DNA of 64,000 bases from Streptomonospora nanhaiensis. GTDB lineage: Bacteria; Actinomycetota; Actinomycetes; Streptosporangiales; Streptosporangiaceae. The notes under the pieces were generated by a model. It ran no database searches, had not been told where the DNA came from, and saw only the letters and a list, made by a program, of their open reading frames with translations. Shown here piece after piece: positions 27,001-37,634 of the stretch (the stretch's first letter is position 1; the number at the start of each line of letters is the position of its first letter). Position numbers and translations under genes: made by a program. The stretch covers positions 1,550,001 to 1,614,000 of the forward strand of contig NZ_JACCFO010000001.1 in assembly GCF_013410565.1 (NCBI RefSeq), in the 5' to 3' direction.

Positions 27001-27050
27001 CTACCTTGACACGGTAGAGGTCACAGGTTCGAATCCTGTATCGCCCACCA
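27001..27050 (+). other. 3' half of tRNA-Val(GAC), attachment-site scar
   Basis: The sequence starts with an anticodon arm (CTACC, loop TTGACAC, GGTAG) whose anticodon GAC (27008-27010) is for valine. It continues with variable loop, T-arm (ACAGG-TTCGAAT-CCTGT), acceptor strand ATCGCCC and an encoded ACCA end at 27050. The 5' half is missing: no GGGCGAT or D-arm stands at the right distance upstream. The downstream terminator at 27066 is intact. Integrases of actinomycete elements recombine within the anticodon-to-3' end of tRNA genes and leave just such a fragment at one end. Confidence 0.75.
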
Positions 27051-27065
27051 GCATCACCCCAGGTC

Positions 27066-27089
27066 AAAGGCTGCTTCGGCGGCCTTTTT
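27066..27089 (+). terminator. tRNA terminator with UUCG tetraloop
   Basis: AAAGGCTGC (27066-27074) pairs with GCGGCCTTT (27079-27087) through a TTCG tetraloop, with one G-U pair, followed by more T residues. It is a classical intrinsic terminator, 16 bases after the tRNA end. Confidence 0.8.
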
Positions 27090-27316
27090 CCATGTCCGGC
27101 ACCGGGTCGTGGAGCCGGCATGGAGCCGGTCTTGTCTCCACCCGCCTGCGCAGCCCTTCCTTTCAGCGCACGCGGTAGTGCTCACAAAGCCGCCAAACCA
27201 CCTCCCTGGGCCGTTCCCGCCCGCTCCTGCGCATGCAGCGCGCCCAGGCACCGCAGCCGGCGCGCGGGAACTCTGCCTCAGTGCCGGAGGGAGCGGGGCC
27301 GCGGGGGAGCCGCGCG

Positions 27317-27973
27317 CTACGGTCCGTCCGCGTGGGCCGCACCGCTCGACCGCGGTCTGGAGGCGCCTTGCAGGACCAGTTCGGTGGTGCACTCCAGGAA
27401 GTCGTCGGTCAGTTCGCGGCCGAAGAAGAGCCAGCGGAAGTACAGCGGCCCGGCAGCGGCTTCGACAAGGAAGTCCGGGTCGGCGGATCGGGGCAGGTCG
27501 CCACGCTCGACAGCTCTCGTGAAGATCGCGCGGGACAGGGCGAAGCGCGCGGGCCAGATCTGGTCCAGGACCTCGTGGATCTCGTCGTTCCTCACCGAGC
27601 GAGGGCCGGTCTCCCGGATGAGGGCCGCGATCCACGGGCTTTCGAAGGCTCGCCGCACCTCGCGCAGGAAGGACAGGAGGTCGGTGCGGAGGTCGCCGGT
27701 GTCCACAGGAGGCGACACCTCACCTTGGCGCTCGATGAAAGCGGCGGCGACCAGACCCGCCTTGCTCCCCCAACGCCGGTAGATCGTGGTCTTGTTGACG
27801 CCGGCGCGCTCGGCGACGGACTCGATGCGCAGGGCGGCGTAGCCCACCTCACTGAGCTCGGCGATGGTCGCGTCCATCACCGCCTTTCCGGTGCGGGCGG
27901 TACGCCCCCCGGGGCGGGCGCACGCGGAGTCGTAACGCAGACCCTCGACCTGGCCGGACGTTTCATGCGGCAT
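27317..27973 (-). CDS. TetR-family repressor
   Basis: A 218-residue TetR regulator. The DNA-binding domain is clear: AELSEVGYAALRIESVAERA, then GVNKTTIYRRWGSKAGLVAAAF. The ligand domain (about 90-210) ends in a C-terminal TetR fold of the type with FLVEAAAGPLYFRWLFFGREL. It is divergent from the monooxygenase pseudogene at 28107 and probably represses that promoter. The start at 27973 is the first ATG before the domain; an RBS is not obvious. The 27090-27316 stretch downstream of it contains nothing I can identify. Confidence 0.88.
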   Translation of the reverse strand: MPHETSGQVEGLRYDSACARPGGRTARTGKAVMDATIAELSEVGYAALRIESVAERAGVNKTTIYRRWGSKAGLVAAAFIERQGEVSPPVDTGDLRTDLLSFLREVRRAFESPWIAALIRETGPRSVRNDEIHEVLDQIWPARFALSRAIFTRAVERGDLPRSADPDFLVEAAAGPLYFRWLFFGRELTDDFLECTTELVLQGASRPRSSGAAHADGP

Positions 27974-28002
27974 GCCGCAACCCTAACAAACGCACCGGAC
28001 CG

Positions 28003-28031
28003 TTGCAGTTGGCGGTGGGCGGTGTTACTAT
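28003..28031 (+). promoter_or_regulatory. promoter of the monooxygenase locus
   Basis: TTGCAG (28003-28008) and TACTAT (28026-28031) are separated by 17 bases and face the monooxygenase pseudogene. A partly palindromic block around it (AACG-N8-CGTT at 27989-28004, and GCAA-N13-TTGC just downstream of the -10) is a reasonable place for the divergent TetR protein to bind. Confidence 0.45.
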
Positions 28032-28106
28032 CGCAAACGCACCTAGTAGTTGCATAAGACCGGCCGGGCGACGCCCACTGCGATTCCGTTTTTGGAGAAC
28101 CCGACC

Positions 28107-29481
<1,375 letters not shown>

Positions 29482-29864
29482 GCGCTGCCCACCGCACCGG
29501 TCAACCCCCGTGGCGGCCGCGATCGCCGCCCCGGCCGACCCGCGCCGCAGGAGGAGTACGCCGGCGGTCCCGGCGCGGGCCTCCTCGTCCGCTTCGCGTA
29601 CTCAGCCGGCTCACCACCGGGATCCTCCTCGGGCCGTCCCTCTTCCCCACTCCTCCAGCCCTCGTCCAGGCCGCTGGACTCGCCGACGCCTTCACCCGGA
29701 CCGGACCGCGACGGCGGCCGGCGCCGCGTTCACCGCACTCGCCCCTGCCGAGTGCCGCCCGCAGGGCGTCGATCGCACCGTCGGACGAGGAACCGGCGCG
29801 GCCCCTCTGCGGCACCCGCACCCCGCACCACGATGGAAGCCCGCCCCCGAAAGGAAGCGCTCCG
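29482..29864. other. non-coding or decayed interval
   Basis: No gene can be supported here. Several frames stay open only because of base composition. One has a hydrophobic patch (TTGILLGPSLFPTPPALVQA at about 29610-29680) that could be a transporter remnant, but this is too weak to call. Confidence 0.4.
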
Positions 29865-30281
29865 ATGATCCACCACTGCGTCCGTCTGACCGTCAAGCCC
29901 GGTGTCGATGCCGCGAGGCTCGACGAGGCCCTGGAGAGCCTGCGCCGCCAAGGCGAGGTCATCCCGTCCGTACTGTCTTACCTCGTCGGCCGCGACTTCG
30001 GCGGTGAGTACGAGTGGGGCGGCACCTATGTGATCGAGGACCTCAAGGGCTACTGGGAGTACCTCGTCCACCCCGCCCACCGCCGCACCGACGAACTCGG
30101 GCTGCCTCTGGTCGACAAGTTCGTGTCATACGACATCACCGACGACCCGGACCCCGACATGGGCGAGAAGATCGCCGCGCTGCACCGGCGCCGCTACGCG
30201 CAGGACCCCGAGTTGGCCAGGCTCGTCGGCGGCCTCGGCGGCTATGAGGGCAGCGCCGCACCAGGCCCGCACGGCGGCTGA
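29865..30281 (+). CDS. Dabb-family (stress-response A/B barrel) protein
   Basis: A 138-residue protein starting MIHHCVRLTVKPGVDAARLD, with SYLVGRDFGGEYEWGGTYVI and a conserved YLVHPAHRRTDELGLPLVDK. This is the pattern of the dimeric alpha-beta barrel (Dabb) fold, used by olivetolic acid cyclase-like enzymes, monooxygenases and stress proteins. AAAGGAAG precedes ATG 29865. Between an aromatic monooxygenase remnant and an FAD oxidase it may have served in oxidation or cyclisation of a phenolic compound; the exact reaction cannot be given. Confidence 0.82.
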   Translation: MIHHCVRLTVKPGVDAARLDEALESLRRQGEVIPSVLSYLVGRDFGGEYEWGGTYVIEDLKGYWEYLVHPAHRRTDELGLPLVDKFVSYDITDDPDPDMGEKIAALHRRRYAQDPELARLVGGLGGYEGSAAPGPHGG

Positions 30282-30610
30282 CCGCCGACCGCGGCCCACG
30301 CCTCGGGCGGGAAGGCACCGTCGTCGGCCTGGTCCGCCTCAGCGAAGGGGCCGCGCGCCGCGATTTCGTCCACTCCAGCCCCGGTGCCCGGCTCACGCCG
30401 GTCTCCGCTGCCGCGCTCTTCGTCGGCGGTCTCGGACCCTCCGTCACCGGTGGCGGCGGATACGCGGTCGCCACCGCCCCCGCGTACGCCGCCGCCTGCC
30501 GCCCTTCGGCCATCGGCGTGGGCACCATTCGCCCACGCGGTCGGCGCTCCCCGCAGCGCCGCCACTCCGTTCACCGCCCTGCGGACCACTCGACACCTCG
30601 TGGAGAAGCC
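30282..30610. other. intergenic interval without a supported gene
   Basis: A 329-base stretch between the Dabb gene and the FAD oxidase gene. Open frames exist, but none has recognisable protein features. A short Gly-rich frame (LGPSVTGGGGYAVATA) is probably composition. A promoter for the oxidase is likely in the last 100 bases but I cannot place it. Confidence 0.4.
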
Positions 30611-31996
30611 ATGACCACACCGACGAACGACCTGATCGACCGCGCCGCCGGCGCGCTTCGCGCCGCCCTCTCCCCGGACCACGTGGTGACCTCGGGCCCC
30701 GCCTTCGATGCCGCACGCGCCCTGTGGAACGGTGCGGTGGCCCACCGGCCCGGGGTGGTCGTGCGCGCCCAGAAGCGCGCCGACGTCGCCATTGCGGTGC
30801 GTACCGCCGTCGACCTCGGCGTTCCGCTGACCGTGCGCGGCGGCGGCCACGACTGGGCCGGACGGGCCTTGGCGGACCGGGGCATCACCGTCGACCTCAC
30901 CGGGATGCGGCGGGTGAGCGTGGATCCCGTGGCCCAGGTGGCACGGGTGGAAGGCGGGGCCACCTCGGCGGACCTCGTCTGCGCCGCGGAGCGGAACGGG
31001 TTGACCGCGGTCACCGGTACCTCGGGCGCTGTCGGGCTGGCCGGGCTGTCCCTGGGAGGTGGTTACGGTCCGCTTAGCGGCAGGTTCGGCCTGGCCGCGG
31101 ACAACATCCTGTCCGCCACCCTCGTGCTGGCCGACGGCTCCACCGTGACCGCAAGCGACACCGACGAGCCCGAACTGTTCTGGGCGGTACGCGGCGGAGG
31201 CGGCAACTTCGGTGTAGTCACCAGTATGGACGTCCGGTTGCATCGCGTGCCCGGACTCCTCTCCGGAATGAGCGTGTACCCGTGGCGGCAGGCGCCGTCG
31301 GTGCTCCACACACTGAAGGACGTCCTCCTCGGCGGACCGGACGAACTGACCGTGCAGGTCGGCGTTGTCGCCGGCCCTGACGGCAACCCGGCCCTGTTCC
31401 TCGCACCGACCTGGAGCGGCGGCGGCGACAAGAGCCGCGCGGAAGGTGAGAAGGTACTGGCCCGCCTCGGCGCTCTGGGGCAACCGCTCCTCGCGCAGGC
31501 CGGACCGGCCCGGATGTCCGACGTTCTCGCGGGCACCGACGCCCTCTTCCCTTCCGGGCGCCACGTCGGCATTCGCACACGCACCCTGCCGGGCCTCACC
31601 TCTGGGGTGCGCTCCGCCCTGCTCGCCCAGGGCGAGGCACTGCCCACCCGGGCGTCCGCCATCGCCCTGCACGCCTTGCACGGTGCCGCCGCCCGGGTTC
31701 CAGCCGCCGACACCGCGTTCGGCAACCGAAAGCCGCATCTGATGGCCGAGATCATCGCGGTCTGGGAACCCGGCGACGAGGCCGCTCCCGGGCACCGCGC
31801 CTGGGCCGACGCCCTCCACTCCGCGCTCGCTCCGGAGGCGGTCCCGGGTGGCTATCCCAACCTGCTGGGCCCCGACGACTCCGCCGAGATCGCCCACGCC
31901 TACGGTCCGAACACCCGCCGCCTGCTCGACGCCAAGCAGCGCTATGACCCCGGCCGTGTATTCACCGCGACCTCTCTCCCGCCCGCGGACCGGTGA
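30611..31996 (+). CDS. FAD-linked oxidase, berberine-bridge type
   Basis: A 461-residue PCMH-type FAD oxidoreductase. The FAD domain has VPLTVRGGGHDWAGRAL, in which the His is the usual 8-alpha covalent FAD attachment site. It continues with GGATSADLVCAAERNGL and GLAGLSLGGGYGPLSGRFGL. The second covalent attachment Cys seen in bicovalent members is not evident. The C-terminus carries the berberine-bridge tail (LLDAKQRYDPGRVF). The enzyme oxidises phenols, sugars or polyketide intermediates with oxygen. The start at ATG 30611 has GGAGAAG upstream. It belongs with the TetR/monooxygenase/Dabb locus. Confidence 0.9.
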   Translation: MTTPTNDLIDRAAGALRAALSPDHVVTSGPAFDAARALWNGAVAHRPGVVVRAQKRADVAIAVRTAVDLGVPLTVRGGGHDWAGRALADRGITVDLTGMRRVSVDPVAQVARVEGGATSADLVCAAERNGLTAVTGTSGAVGLAGLSLGGGYGPLSGRFGLAADNILSATLVLADGSTVTASDTDEPELFWAVRGGGGNFGVVTSMDVRLHRVPGLLSGMSVYPWRQAPSVLHTLKDVLLGGPDELTVQVGVVAGPDGNPALFLAPTWSGGGDKSRAEGEKVLARLGALGQPLLAQAGPARMSDVLAGTDALFPSGRHVGIRTRTLPGLTSGVRSALLAQGEALPTRASAIALHALHGAAARVPAADTAFGNRKPHLMAEIIAVWEPGDEAAPGHRAWADALHSALAPEAVPGGYPNLLGPDDSAEIAHAYGPNTRRLLDAKQRYDPGRVFTATSLPPADR

Positions 31997-32047
31997 TGGG
32001 GGGAGCCAGTCGGGAGGCCGGGGCGGGCGGCCCGCCGCGCGTGCCGC

Positions 32048-32952
32048 TCATCCGCGGGATCGGCGCGGGGCCTGACGGTCGGTGCGGTAGAGCTCGACGG
32101 CGAGGGCGACGGCGGCGCGGGTCGCGGGGTGGGGGTCCTGGCGGCGCCAGATGAGGTGGACGGGGACGGGCTCGGCGTCACGCAGGGGGCGGTAGGTGAT
32201 GCCGGAGGGGCGGTACTGGGCCGCGGTGGCTTGGGGCGTGACGCCGACGCAGCGGCCGGAGGCGATGGCTGCGAGCCAGTCGTCGATGTCGTGGACGTGT
32301 TCGGCGGCGGGCCGCTCCGTCTCGGGCCACAGGTTCAAGGCGGTGGTCCCGGTTCGGCGATCGAGGGCGAGGGTGCGGGTGGCGACCTCGGCCAGGCGGA
32401 TACCGCGGCGGCGGGCCCAGGGGTCGTCGGAGGCGAGGGCCAGGTAGCGGTCCTCGTGTCCGACGAAGGCGTGCGACCAGGGTTTGAGGTCGAGGGCGCT
32501 GCGGACGACCGCGAGGTCGCACAGTCCTTCGGCGAGCCCTCCGGTGGAGGAGTTGTGGCGGACCAGCCGCAGCTCGACGTCGGGGTGGTCGCGGCGCCAG
32601 CGGCGCTGGAACTCGGTGGTGTGGGTCCGAAGGCCGACCAGGCGTGCCCGATGTTCAGGCGGCTGCGGCCCGAGGCGGCCTCGGCGACGAGTTCGTCCGC
32701 GCCGGCCAGCAGCGGTCGGGCGCGGGTGAGGACCCGCGCACCCGCCGCGGTGGGCTCCACCGTGCGGCTGGTGCGGTGCAGCAGCCGCACCCCCAAGGTC
32801 TTCTCCAGGGCGCGCAGGGTGCGGGAGACCGCGGCCTGGGAGACGCCCAGCTCCAGGGCCGCGTCCGTGAAGCCGCCGGTGTCGACGATGGCGACCAGGC
32901 AGCGCAGGTGCTTCAGCTCAAGCCCCGGCCCGCCTTTCCCGCGTGCGTCCAT
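32048..32952 (-). pseudogene. LysR-family regulator with a frameshift
   Basis: The N-terminal part, from ATG 32952, is a typical LysR helix-turn-helix ([20 protein letters not shown], then LGVSQAAVSRTLRALEKTLG and VRLLHRTSRTVEPTAAG). At about 32632-32640 one base seems missing: the frame runs into Ser/Pro-rich nonsense, while the next frame continues with HTTEFQRRWRRDHPDVELRL and onward to a normal effector-domain end at 32048. Restoring one base gives a full-length protein of about 300 residues. It may be a true pseudogene or a sequencing error. It is divergent from the EamA transporter at 33021, which it may control. Confidence 0.82.
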
Positions 32953-33020
32953 GCGTTCAGCGTATCGATGGGTGGCCGGATGCATTTTGCGTATGGCGCT
33001 CGGGGGCCCACGGTGAGGAG

Positions 33021-34019
33021 ATGACGACCTCGCGGAAACACGCCGTCGGCGCGGAGGCGCCGGGCCGGGGCAGGAGCCGGCCGCTGCCCGCCTTGCCCCC
33101 GGTACGGCGCGGGTTCGCCTTCCTCGCCTTCGCCGGGATCGCCTGGGGCACCACCGGCGCGGCGGTGGCGGTCGTCTACCGGAGCAGCGACCTGGGGCCC
33201 ATGGCCGTCTCGTTCTGGCGCTTCCTGGCCGGAGCGGTGCTGCTGCTGCCGGTCTGGGCCCTGAGTCCGGCCCGCACGGCCCCCCGAGCGCCGCAGCCCG
33301 CCGGGCGGCGCGTGCTGCTGCCGGTGGGCACGGGAATCGGGCTGGCCGTCTTCCAGACCGCCTACTTCGCCGCTGTGCGGGACACCGGCCTGGCGGTGGG
33401 CACCATCGTCGCGCTCGGCGCCGCACCGGTGTTCACGGCCGCCGGCGGGCGCCTGTTTCTGGGCGAGCGCCTCGGCCGCGCCGGAGTGCCGGCCGTCGCC
33501 GGCGCGCTGGCCGGACTGGCCGTGCTCGTACTGGGCAACGAGCCCGGCGCCGTCCACCCCGCGGGCGTGGCCATGGCACTGCTGTCCGCCGCCGGGTACG
33601 CCGTCTCCAACCTGCTGGGCCGGTGGACCGGACGGCACGGAACCGGCGCGGACCCGTTGACGCTCACCCTGTGGTCCTTCCTCGTCGGCGCGGCCGTGCT
33701 GCTGGTGCCGGCCTGCCACGAGGGCCTCCTCCCGCAGGGCGGGGACCCCACTGAGGCGGCGCTGCTGATGCTCTACATCGCCGCCGTCACCACGGCGCTC
33801 GCCTATCCGCTGTACTTCGCCGGCGTCGCCGTGCTCAGGGCCGCCACCGCGTCGGTGATGATGCTGCTCGAACCGGTCAGCGCCGCCGCCCTGGCCGTGC
33901 TGCTCCTTGGCGAACGCCTCACGGGGGCCACCGTCGCGGGGACGGTGGTCCTGCTCGGGGCCATCGCCGCCCTCGCCCTCGCCGAGTCCCGGCCGCGGGC
34001 CGAACCCGAGAATCCGTGA
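33021..34019 (+). CDS. EamA/DMT-family transporter
   Basis: A 332-residue drug/metabolite transporter with about ten membrane helices in two EamA repeats ([20 protein letters not shown], and [18 protein letters not shown]). Each repeat closes with the typical glutamate region ([19 protein letters not shown]). Members export amino acids, nucleosides or small metabolites; the substrate is not predictable. ATG 33021 directly follows GAGGAG, an unusually short spacing, so the start is not certain. The 240 bases after the gene hold no gene. Confidence 0.88.
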   Translation: MTTSRKHAVGAEAPGRGRSRPLPALPPVRRGFAFLAFAGIAWGTTGAAVAVVYRSSDLGPMAVSFWRFLAGAVLLLPVWALSPARTAPRAPQPAGRRVLLPVGTGIGLAVFQTAYFAAVRDTGLAVGTIVALGAAPVFTAAGGRLFLGERLGRAGVPAVAGALAGLAVLVLGNEPGAVHPAGVAMALLSAAGYAVSNLLGRWTGRHGTGADPLTLTLWSFLVGAAVLLVPACHEGLLPQGGDPTEAALLMLYIAAVTTALAYPLYFAGVAVLRAATASVMMLLEPVSAAALAVLLLGERLTGATVAGTVVLLGAIAALALAESRPRAEPENP

Positions 34020-34260
34020 GGTGCCGCAACGCCCGTTCCCGCGGGGCGGATCCGGTGGAAGCCGGTGACCGGGGAGCCGGTATCGCCGCGCCCCGGCGAC
34101 CGCCTTCACTCCGCGCGGTCTCCTGGACCGGGGTGCGGCCGCCCACGCCCGCACCCCGCCGATCCGTGGGGGGTCAGACCGGGTCGAGCAGGGACGCGAC
34201 GGCCGCGGTGATCCCCTTCTTGTCGTAGAGCCGTCTGCGGCCGTTCCGCTTCGAACGGCG

Positions 34261-35952
34261 TCAGTGGACGTGGGCTTCCGGGGCGCGGCCGGCGGGTGCG
34301 GCGATGTCGATGACGCGTCCGCAGCGTGCGAGGGTCTCGGCGCGGTGCGAGGCGATGAGGACCGTGCCGTCGAAGTCGGCGATGACGGTGGAGATCGCCC
34401 GTTCGGTGTCCGGGTCGAGGCTGGCGGTGACCTCGTCGACGAGCAGCACGCGGGGGCGCCGGACCAGGGCGCGGGCCAGGCAGAGGCGGGCCCGCTGTCC
34501 GCCGGAGAGCCGTACCCCGTCCTCGCCGAGGTCGTCGTCGAGGCCGATCCAGCCGGCGGCGCCCACGCGCTGGAGCACGGCGGCCAGTTCGCCGTCGGAG
34601 CGCGGTCCGGTTCCGCGGAGCAGGTTGTCGCGCACGGTGCCGTGGAACAGCGTCGCGTCCTGGTCGACCAGGGCGACCGCGCCGCGCAGCGCCGCGTCGT
34701 CGAGTTCGGTGAGGGGGACGCCCGCACCCTCCGCGGTGACGAGTTCGACGGTGCCCGCCGAGGGGTCCCAGAGGCGGGCGGCGAGCGCGATGACGGTGCT
34801 CTTGCCGGCCCCGGAGGGTCCGGCCAGTCCGACGTGCTCGCCGGGTGCCACCTCGGTGGACCAGGACGTGAGGGTCGGCGGCCGGGCGTCGTAGGCGAAG
34901 GACACGTCGCGGAACCGGAGCCCGAGCGGCCCCTCGGGCAGCCGACGCGGCGCGCGCGGGGCGGCCACGACCGGGGGGCGGTTGATGCCGGCGGCGACCC
35001 GGTCGGCGCCGGCGACGAGGGGGTGGAGCTGGGTGAGCGTCGTGGTGGCGTCCGTGATCGCCCCGACCCCGGCCACGGCCAGCGCCACGAGGGCGGGCAG
35101 GAGCGCCGGGGACAGCCGCGCGTCGGTGCCCCCGGTCAGCACCCCCGCGGCGGCGGCGCTGACGGCGATGACGCCGATGACCACGGCGGTGACGATGAGT
35201 TCCCGCACGGCCGTGACGAGCTGCGCCAAAAGTTCCCGGCGGCGCGTGATCGCGGTGGCGCGCCTGGTGGCGGTGTCGGTGTCGGCGATCACGCGGGGGG
35301 CGAGCCGGTAGGCGAGCACCTCGCGGAGGGCGCCGAGCGCGTCGACGGTCCGCGCGGACAGGGCCGACCGCTCGTGCTGCTCCCGCTCCCCCAGCCGCCG
35401 CGCCGTCCGCGCCCAGTACAGGGCGGTCGTCGCCACGGCCGCGCCGCCGGCGAGCATGACGGCCCCGGCCTCCGGCAGCAGGACGGCCGCGGTGGCCAGG
35501 GCGGCGAGGAACACGGTGATCGAGGCGCCGAGCTGGGCGACGGTGTGGGCGTAGAAGAACTCGAGCTTCTCGATGTCGCCCATGGCGACGGTGGCCGCGC
35601 GTCCGGAGTGCTCGCGCCGGCGTCCGGGGACGCTGCGCGCGTAGGCGTCGAACAGCGCCATCCGCAGCCGGGCCAGGACGCGGTAGGCCAGGGCGTGGGA
35701 GACGTCCATCTCCTGCCAGGTCAGGACGGTGCGCAGCAGCACGAGCCCGATGACCGGGACCCACCAGGCCGGTCCGGGCGGTGTCCGGTCGACGACGGCG
35801 TGGCCCACCGCCCACGCCGTGAGCACGGTGAGGGCGGCCAGGGCGAGCGCGCTCACCGTGCCGACCAGGTAGCTCCACAGCATCCCGCGCCACTCGGGGC
35901 GCAGGGCGGGCAGCAGGCGGCGGAGGGTCCGGAGCGCGGAGGCGGTGTTCAC
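34261..35952 (-). CDS. ABC transporter, fused permease-ATPase (subunit B)
   Basis: A 563-residue type IV ABC half-transporter. About six membrane helices (from WSYLVGTVSALALAALTVLT onward) precede an ATPase domain with Walker A GPSGAGKST, signature LSGGQRARL, Walker B VLLVDEVTASLD and the His switch in IASHRAETL. It starts at a GTG that overlaps the stop of the upstream gene by four bases, so it is the last gene of the precursor-led operon. With the product of 35949-37634 it should form a heterodimer of the CydDC/IrtAB shape. Export of the modified peptide is likely; import is possible because IrtAB-type proteins import. Confidence 0.92.
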   Translation of the reverse strand: MNTASALRTLRRLLPALRPEWRGMLWSYLVGTVSALALAALTVLTAWAVGHAVVDRTPPGPAWWVPVIGLVLLRTVLTWQEMDVSHALAYRVLARLRMALFDAYARSVPGRRREHSGRAATVAMGDIEKLEFFYAHTVAQLGASITVFLAALATAAVLLPEAGAVMLAGGAAVATTALYWARTARRLGEREQHERSALSARTVDALGALREVLAYRLAPRVIADTDTATRRATAITRRRELLAQLVTAVRELIVTAVVIGVIAVSAAAAGVLTGGTDARLSPALLPALVALAVAGVGAITDATTTLTQLHPLVAGADRVAAGINRPPVVAAPRAPRRLPEGPLGLRFRDVSFAYDARPPTLTSWSTEVAPGEHVGLAGPSGAGKSTVIALAARLWDPSAGTVELVTAEGAGVPLTELDDAALRGAVALVDQDATLFHGTVRDNLLRGTGPRSDGELAAVLQRVGAAGWIGLDDDLGEDGVRLSGGQRARLCLARALVRRPRVLLVDEVTASLDPDTERAISTVIADFDGTVLIASHRAETLARCGRVIDIAAPAGRAPEAHVH

Positions 35953-37634
35953 CGGGTACTCATCTCCAGGTGTCCGGCGTCCAGGCGCAGCACGGTGGCG
36001 ACGCCGGCGAGTGCCTCGGGACGGTGGCTGATCATGATGACGATGCGGTCGCGGGCGACGCGGTGGAGTGTCTCGACGACCTCTGCGGCGCGGTCGGCGT
36101 CCAGCGCGCTGGTGGGCTCGTCGACGAGGAGGACCGGGCGGCGCGCGAGGAGGGCCCGGGCGAGGGCGAGGCGCTGGCGCTGCCCGCCCGACAGGTTCGC
36201 GCCCGCTTCGGCGACCTCGGTGTCGAACCCGCGGGGAAGGCCGCGGATCTCGTCGAGGACTCCGGCCGCCCGGCACGCGGCGGCGAGGTCGGACTCCTCC
36301 GGCGTGCCGGTGACGGCGAGGTTGTCCCGGACGGTTCCGGCGAAGAGCACCGGGCGCTGGGAGACCACCGCGATGTCGTCGGGGCGCACGGGCCGGCCGT
36401 CGAGGGTGATGCGGCCGGAGTCGGGGGTGAGGAAGCCGAGGAGCAGGTCGAACAGGGTGGACTTCCCCGCTCCGGACTCTCCGACGATCGCGGTGAGCGA
36501 TCCGCGCCGGGCGGTCAGACTGAGGTGGCGCAGGACGTCGTCGCGGGCGCCGGGATAGCGGAAGCTCAGGTCTGCGACGTGCAGCACCTCCGCACGGCCG
36601 TCCGCGGCCGCCGTGCCGGGCACGGCGCCTCCGGAGGGGTGGGACGCCGGCCCGCCCTGGGCGGCGCGCCGCGCCGTGTCGTGGTCCGGGGTGAAGGCGC
36701 CGAGCTCGGCCAGGCCGGGGACGGCGGTGAGCCCGAGGAATCCGGCGTGCCAGTGCCGTGAGAGGTCGCGGATCGGGCGGAACGCCTCGGAGGCGAGCAG
36801 GAGGACCAGGTAGGTCTCGACGGCGGGGGCCTGCCCGGTGGCGGCGTGGCCGAGGGCCGCGGCCGCCGCGGCGACGACGCCCGCCTGCACCGCGAAGTCG
36901 ATCACGGCGGTCTCGGCCAGCGAGACCCGCATGACGCGTTCGGTGGCGCGGCGCAGCGCCTCGGAGCGGGCGTCCAGCCGCTGCCGGGTGCCGGGCACGT
37001 CGCCGAGTGCGCGCAGGGTCGCCATGCCGCGCAGGGATTCGAGCAGGTCGGCGCTGAGGGCCTCGTAGCTGTCCCAGTGGTCGAGCCCCCGCCGGGCCAT
37101 CATCCGCTTCCACGCCATGGGCCCCAGCAGCGCCAGCACGATCCCCGCCGCCACGCACAGCCCCGCCGCCGGCGAGATCAGGAGCAGCGCGGCCACCACG
37201 AGGGGGCAGGCGAGGAGCACCTGCGCGACGGCGGGGATGTACTTCGAGACGTAGGCGTCGGTGCCGTCGACGCCGTCGCCCAGGCCGGCCCGCACCGCCC
37301 CGGCCCGGGCGGCGGTGTCGTGCAGCCGTTCGGGCACCAGCGCGGCCCGCATCGCGCGGCGGCGCAGGCGCTGCCGGACGCGGCCGCCCAGCCCGGCGGC
37401 GGCGGAGGTCTGGCCGAGGGAGAGCAGCGTGCGCGCCAGCGCGATCCCGACGATCAGCGCCAGCGCGGCGGACACGTCCCCGGGGTTTCCGCTTAGCACC
37501 GCGGACATCGCCCAGGCGACGGCAACGGCCTGGGCGAGGTGGGTGAGGAGGACGAGCACCAGCAGCGCGGTACTGCGCGTCAGCGCCGCGGGGAACCGGG
37601 CCGCCTCCCGCCAGAGTTCGGCGACGATCATCAT
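35949..37634 (-). CDS. ABC transporter, fused permease-ATPase (subunit A)
   Basis: A 561-residue half-transporter. About six membrane helices (TALLVLVLLTHLAQAVAVAW; VLLACPLVVAALLLISPAAG) are followed by an ATPase domain with Walker A GESGAGKST, signature LSGGQRQRLALARALL and Walker B PVLLVDEPTSALD. The ATG at 37634 overlaps the stop of the SagB-type gene by four bases. It has no N-terminal C39 peptidase, so leader removal must be done by another enzyme in the cluster. Together with subunit B it forms the transporter encoded in the precursor operon. Confidence 0.92.
   Translation of the reverse strand: MMIVAELWREAARFPAALTRSTALLVLVLLTHLAQAVAVAWAMSAVLSGNPGDVSAALALIVGIALARTLLSLGQTSAAAGLGGRVRQRLRRRAMRAALVPERLHDTAARAGAVRAGLGDGVDGTDAYVSKYIPAVAQVLLACPLVVAALLLISPAAGLCVAAGIVLALLGPMAWKRMMARRGLDHWDSYEALSADLLESLRGMATLRALGDVPGTRQRLDARSEALRRATERVMRVSLAETAVIDFAVQAGVVAAAAAALGHAATGQAPAVETYLVLLLASEAFRPIRDLSRHWHAGFLGLTAVPGLAELGAFTPDHDTARRAAQGGPASHPSGGAVPGTAAADGRAEVLHVADLSFRYPGARDDVLRHLSLTARRGSLTAIVGESGAGKSTLFDLLLGFLTPDSGRITLDGRPVRPDDIAVVSQRPVLFAGTVRDNLAVTGTPEESDLAAACRAAGVLDEIRGLPRGFDTEVAEAGANLSGGQRQRLALARALLARRPVLLVDEPTSALDADRAAEVVETLHRVARDRIVIMISHRPEALAGVATVLRLDAGHLEMSTR

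Noticed and set aside
26970-27050. complete tRNA-Val gene
   Set aside because: The expected acceptor 5' strand and D-arm are not present upstream of the anticodon arm; only the 3' half is there.
29600-29720. MFS transporter remnant after the monooxygenase pseudogene
   Set aside because: Only a short hydrophobic patch is visible in one frame; no MFS motif could be recognised.
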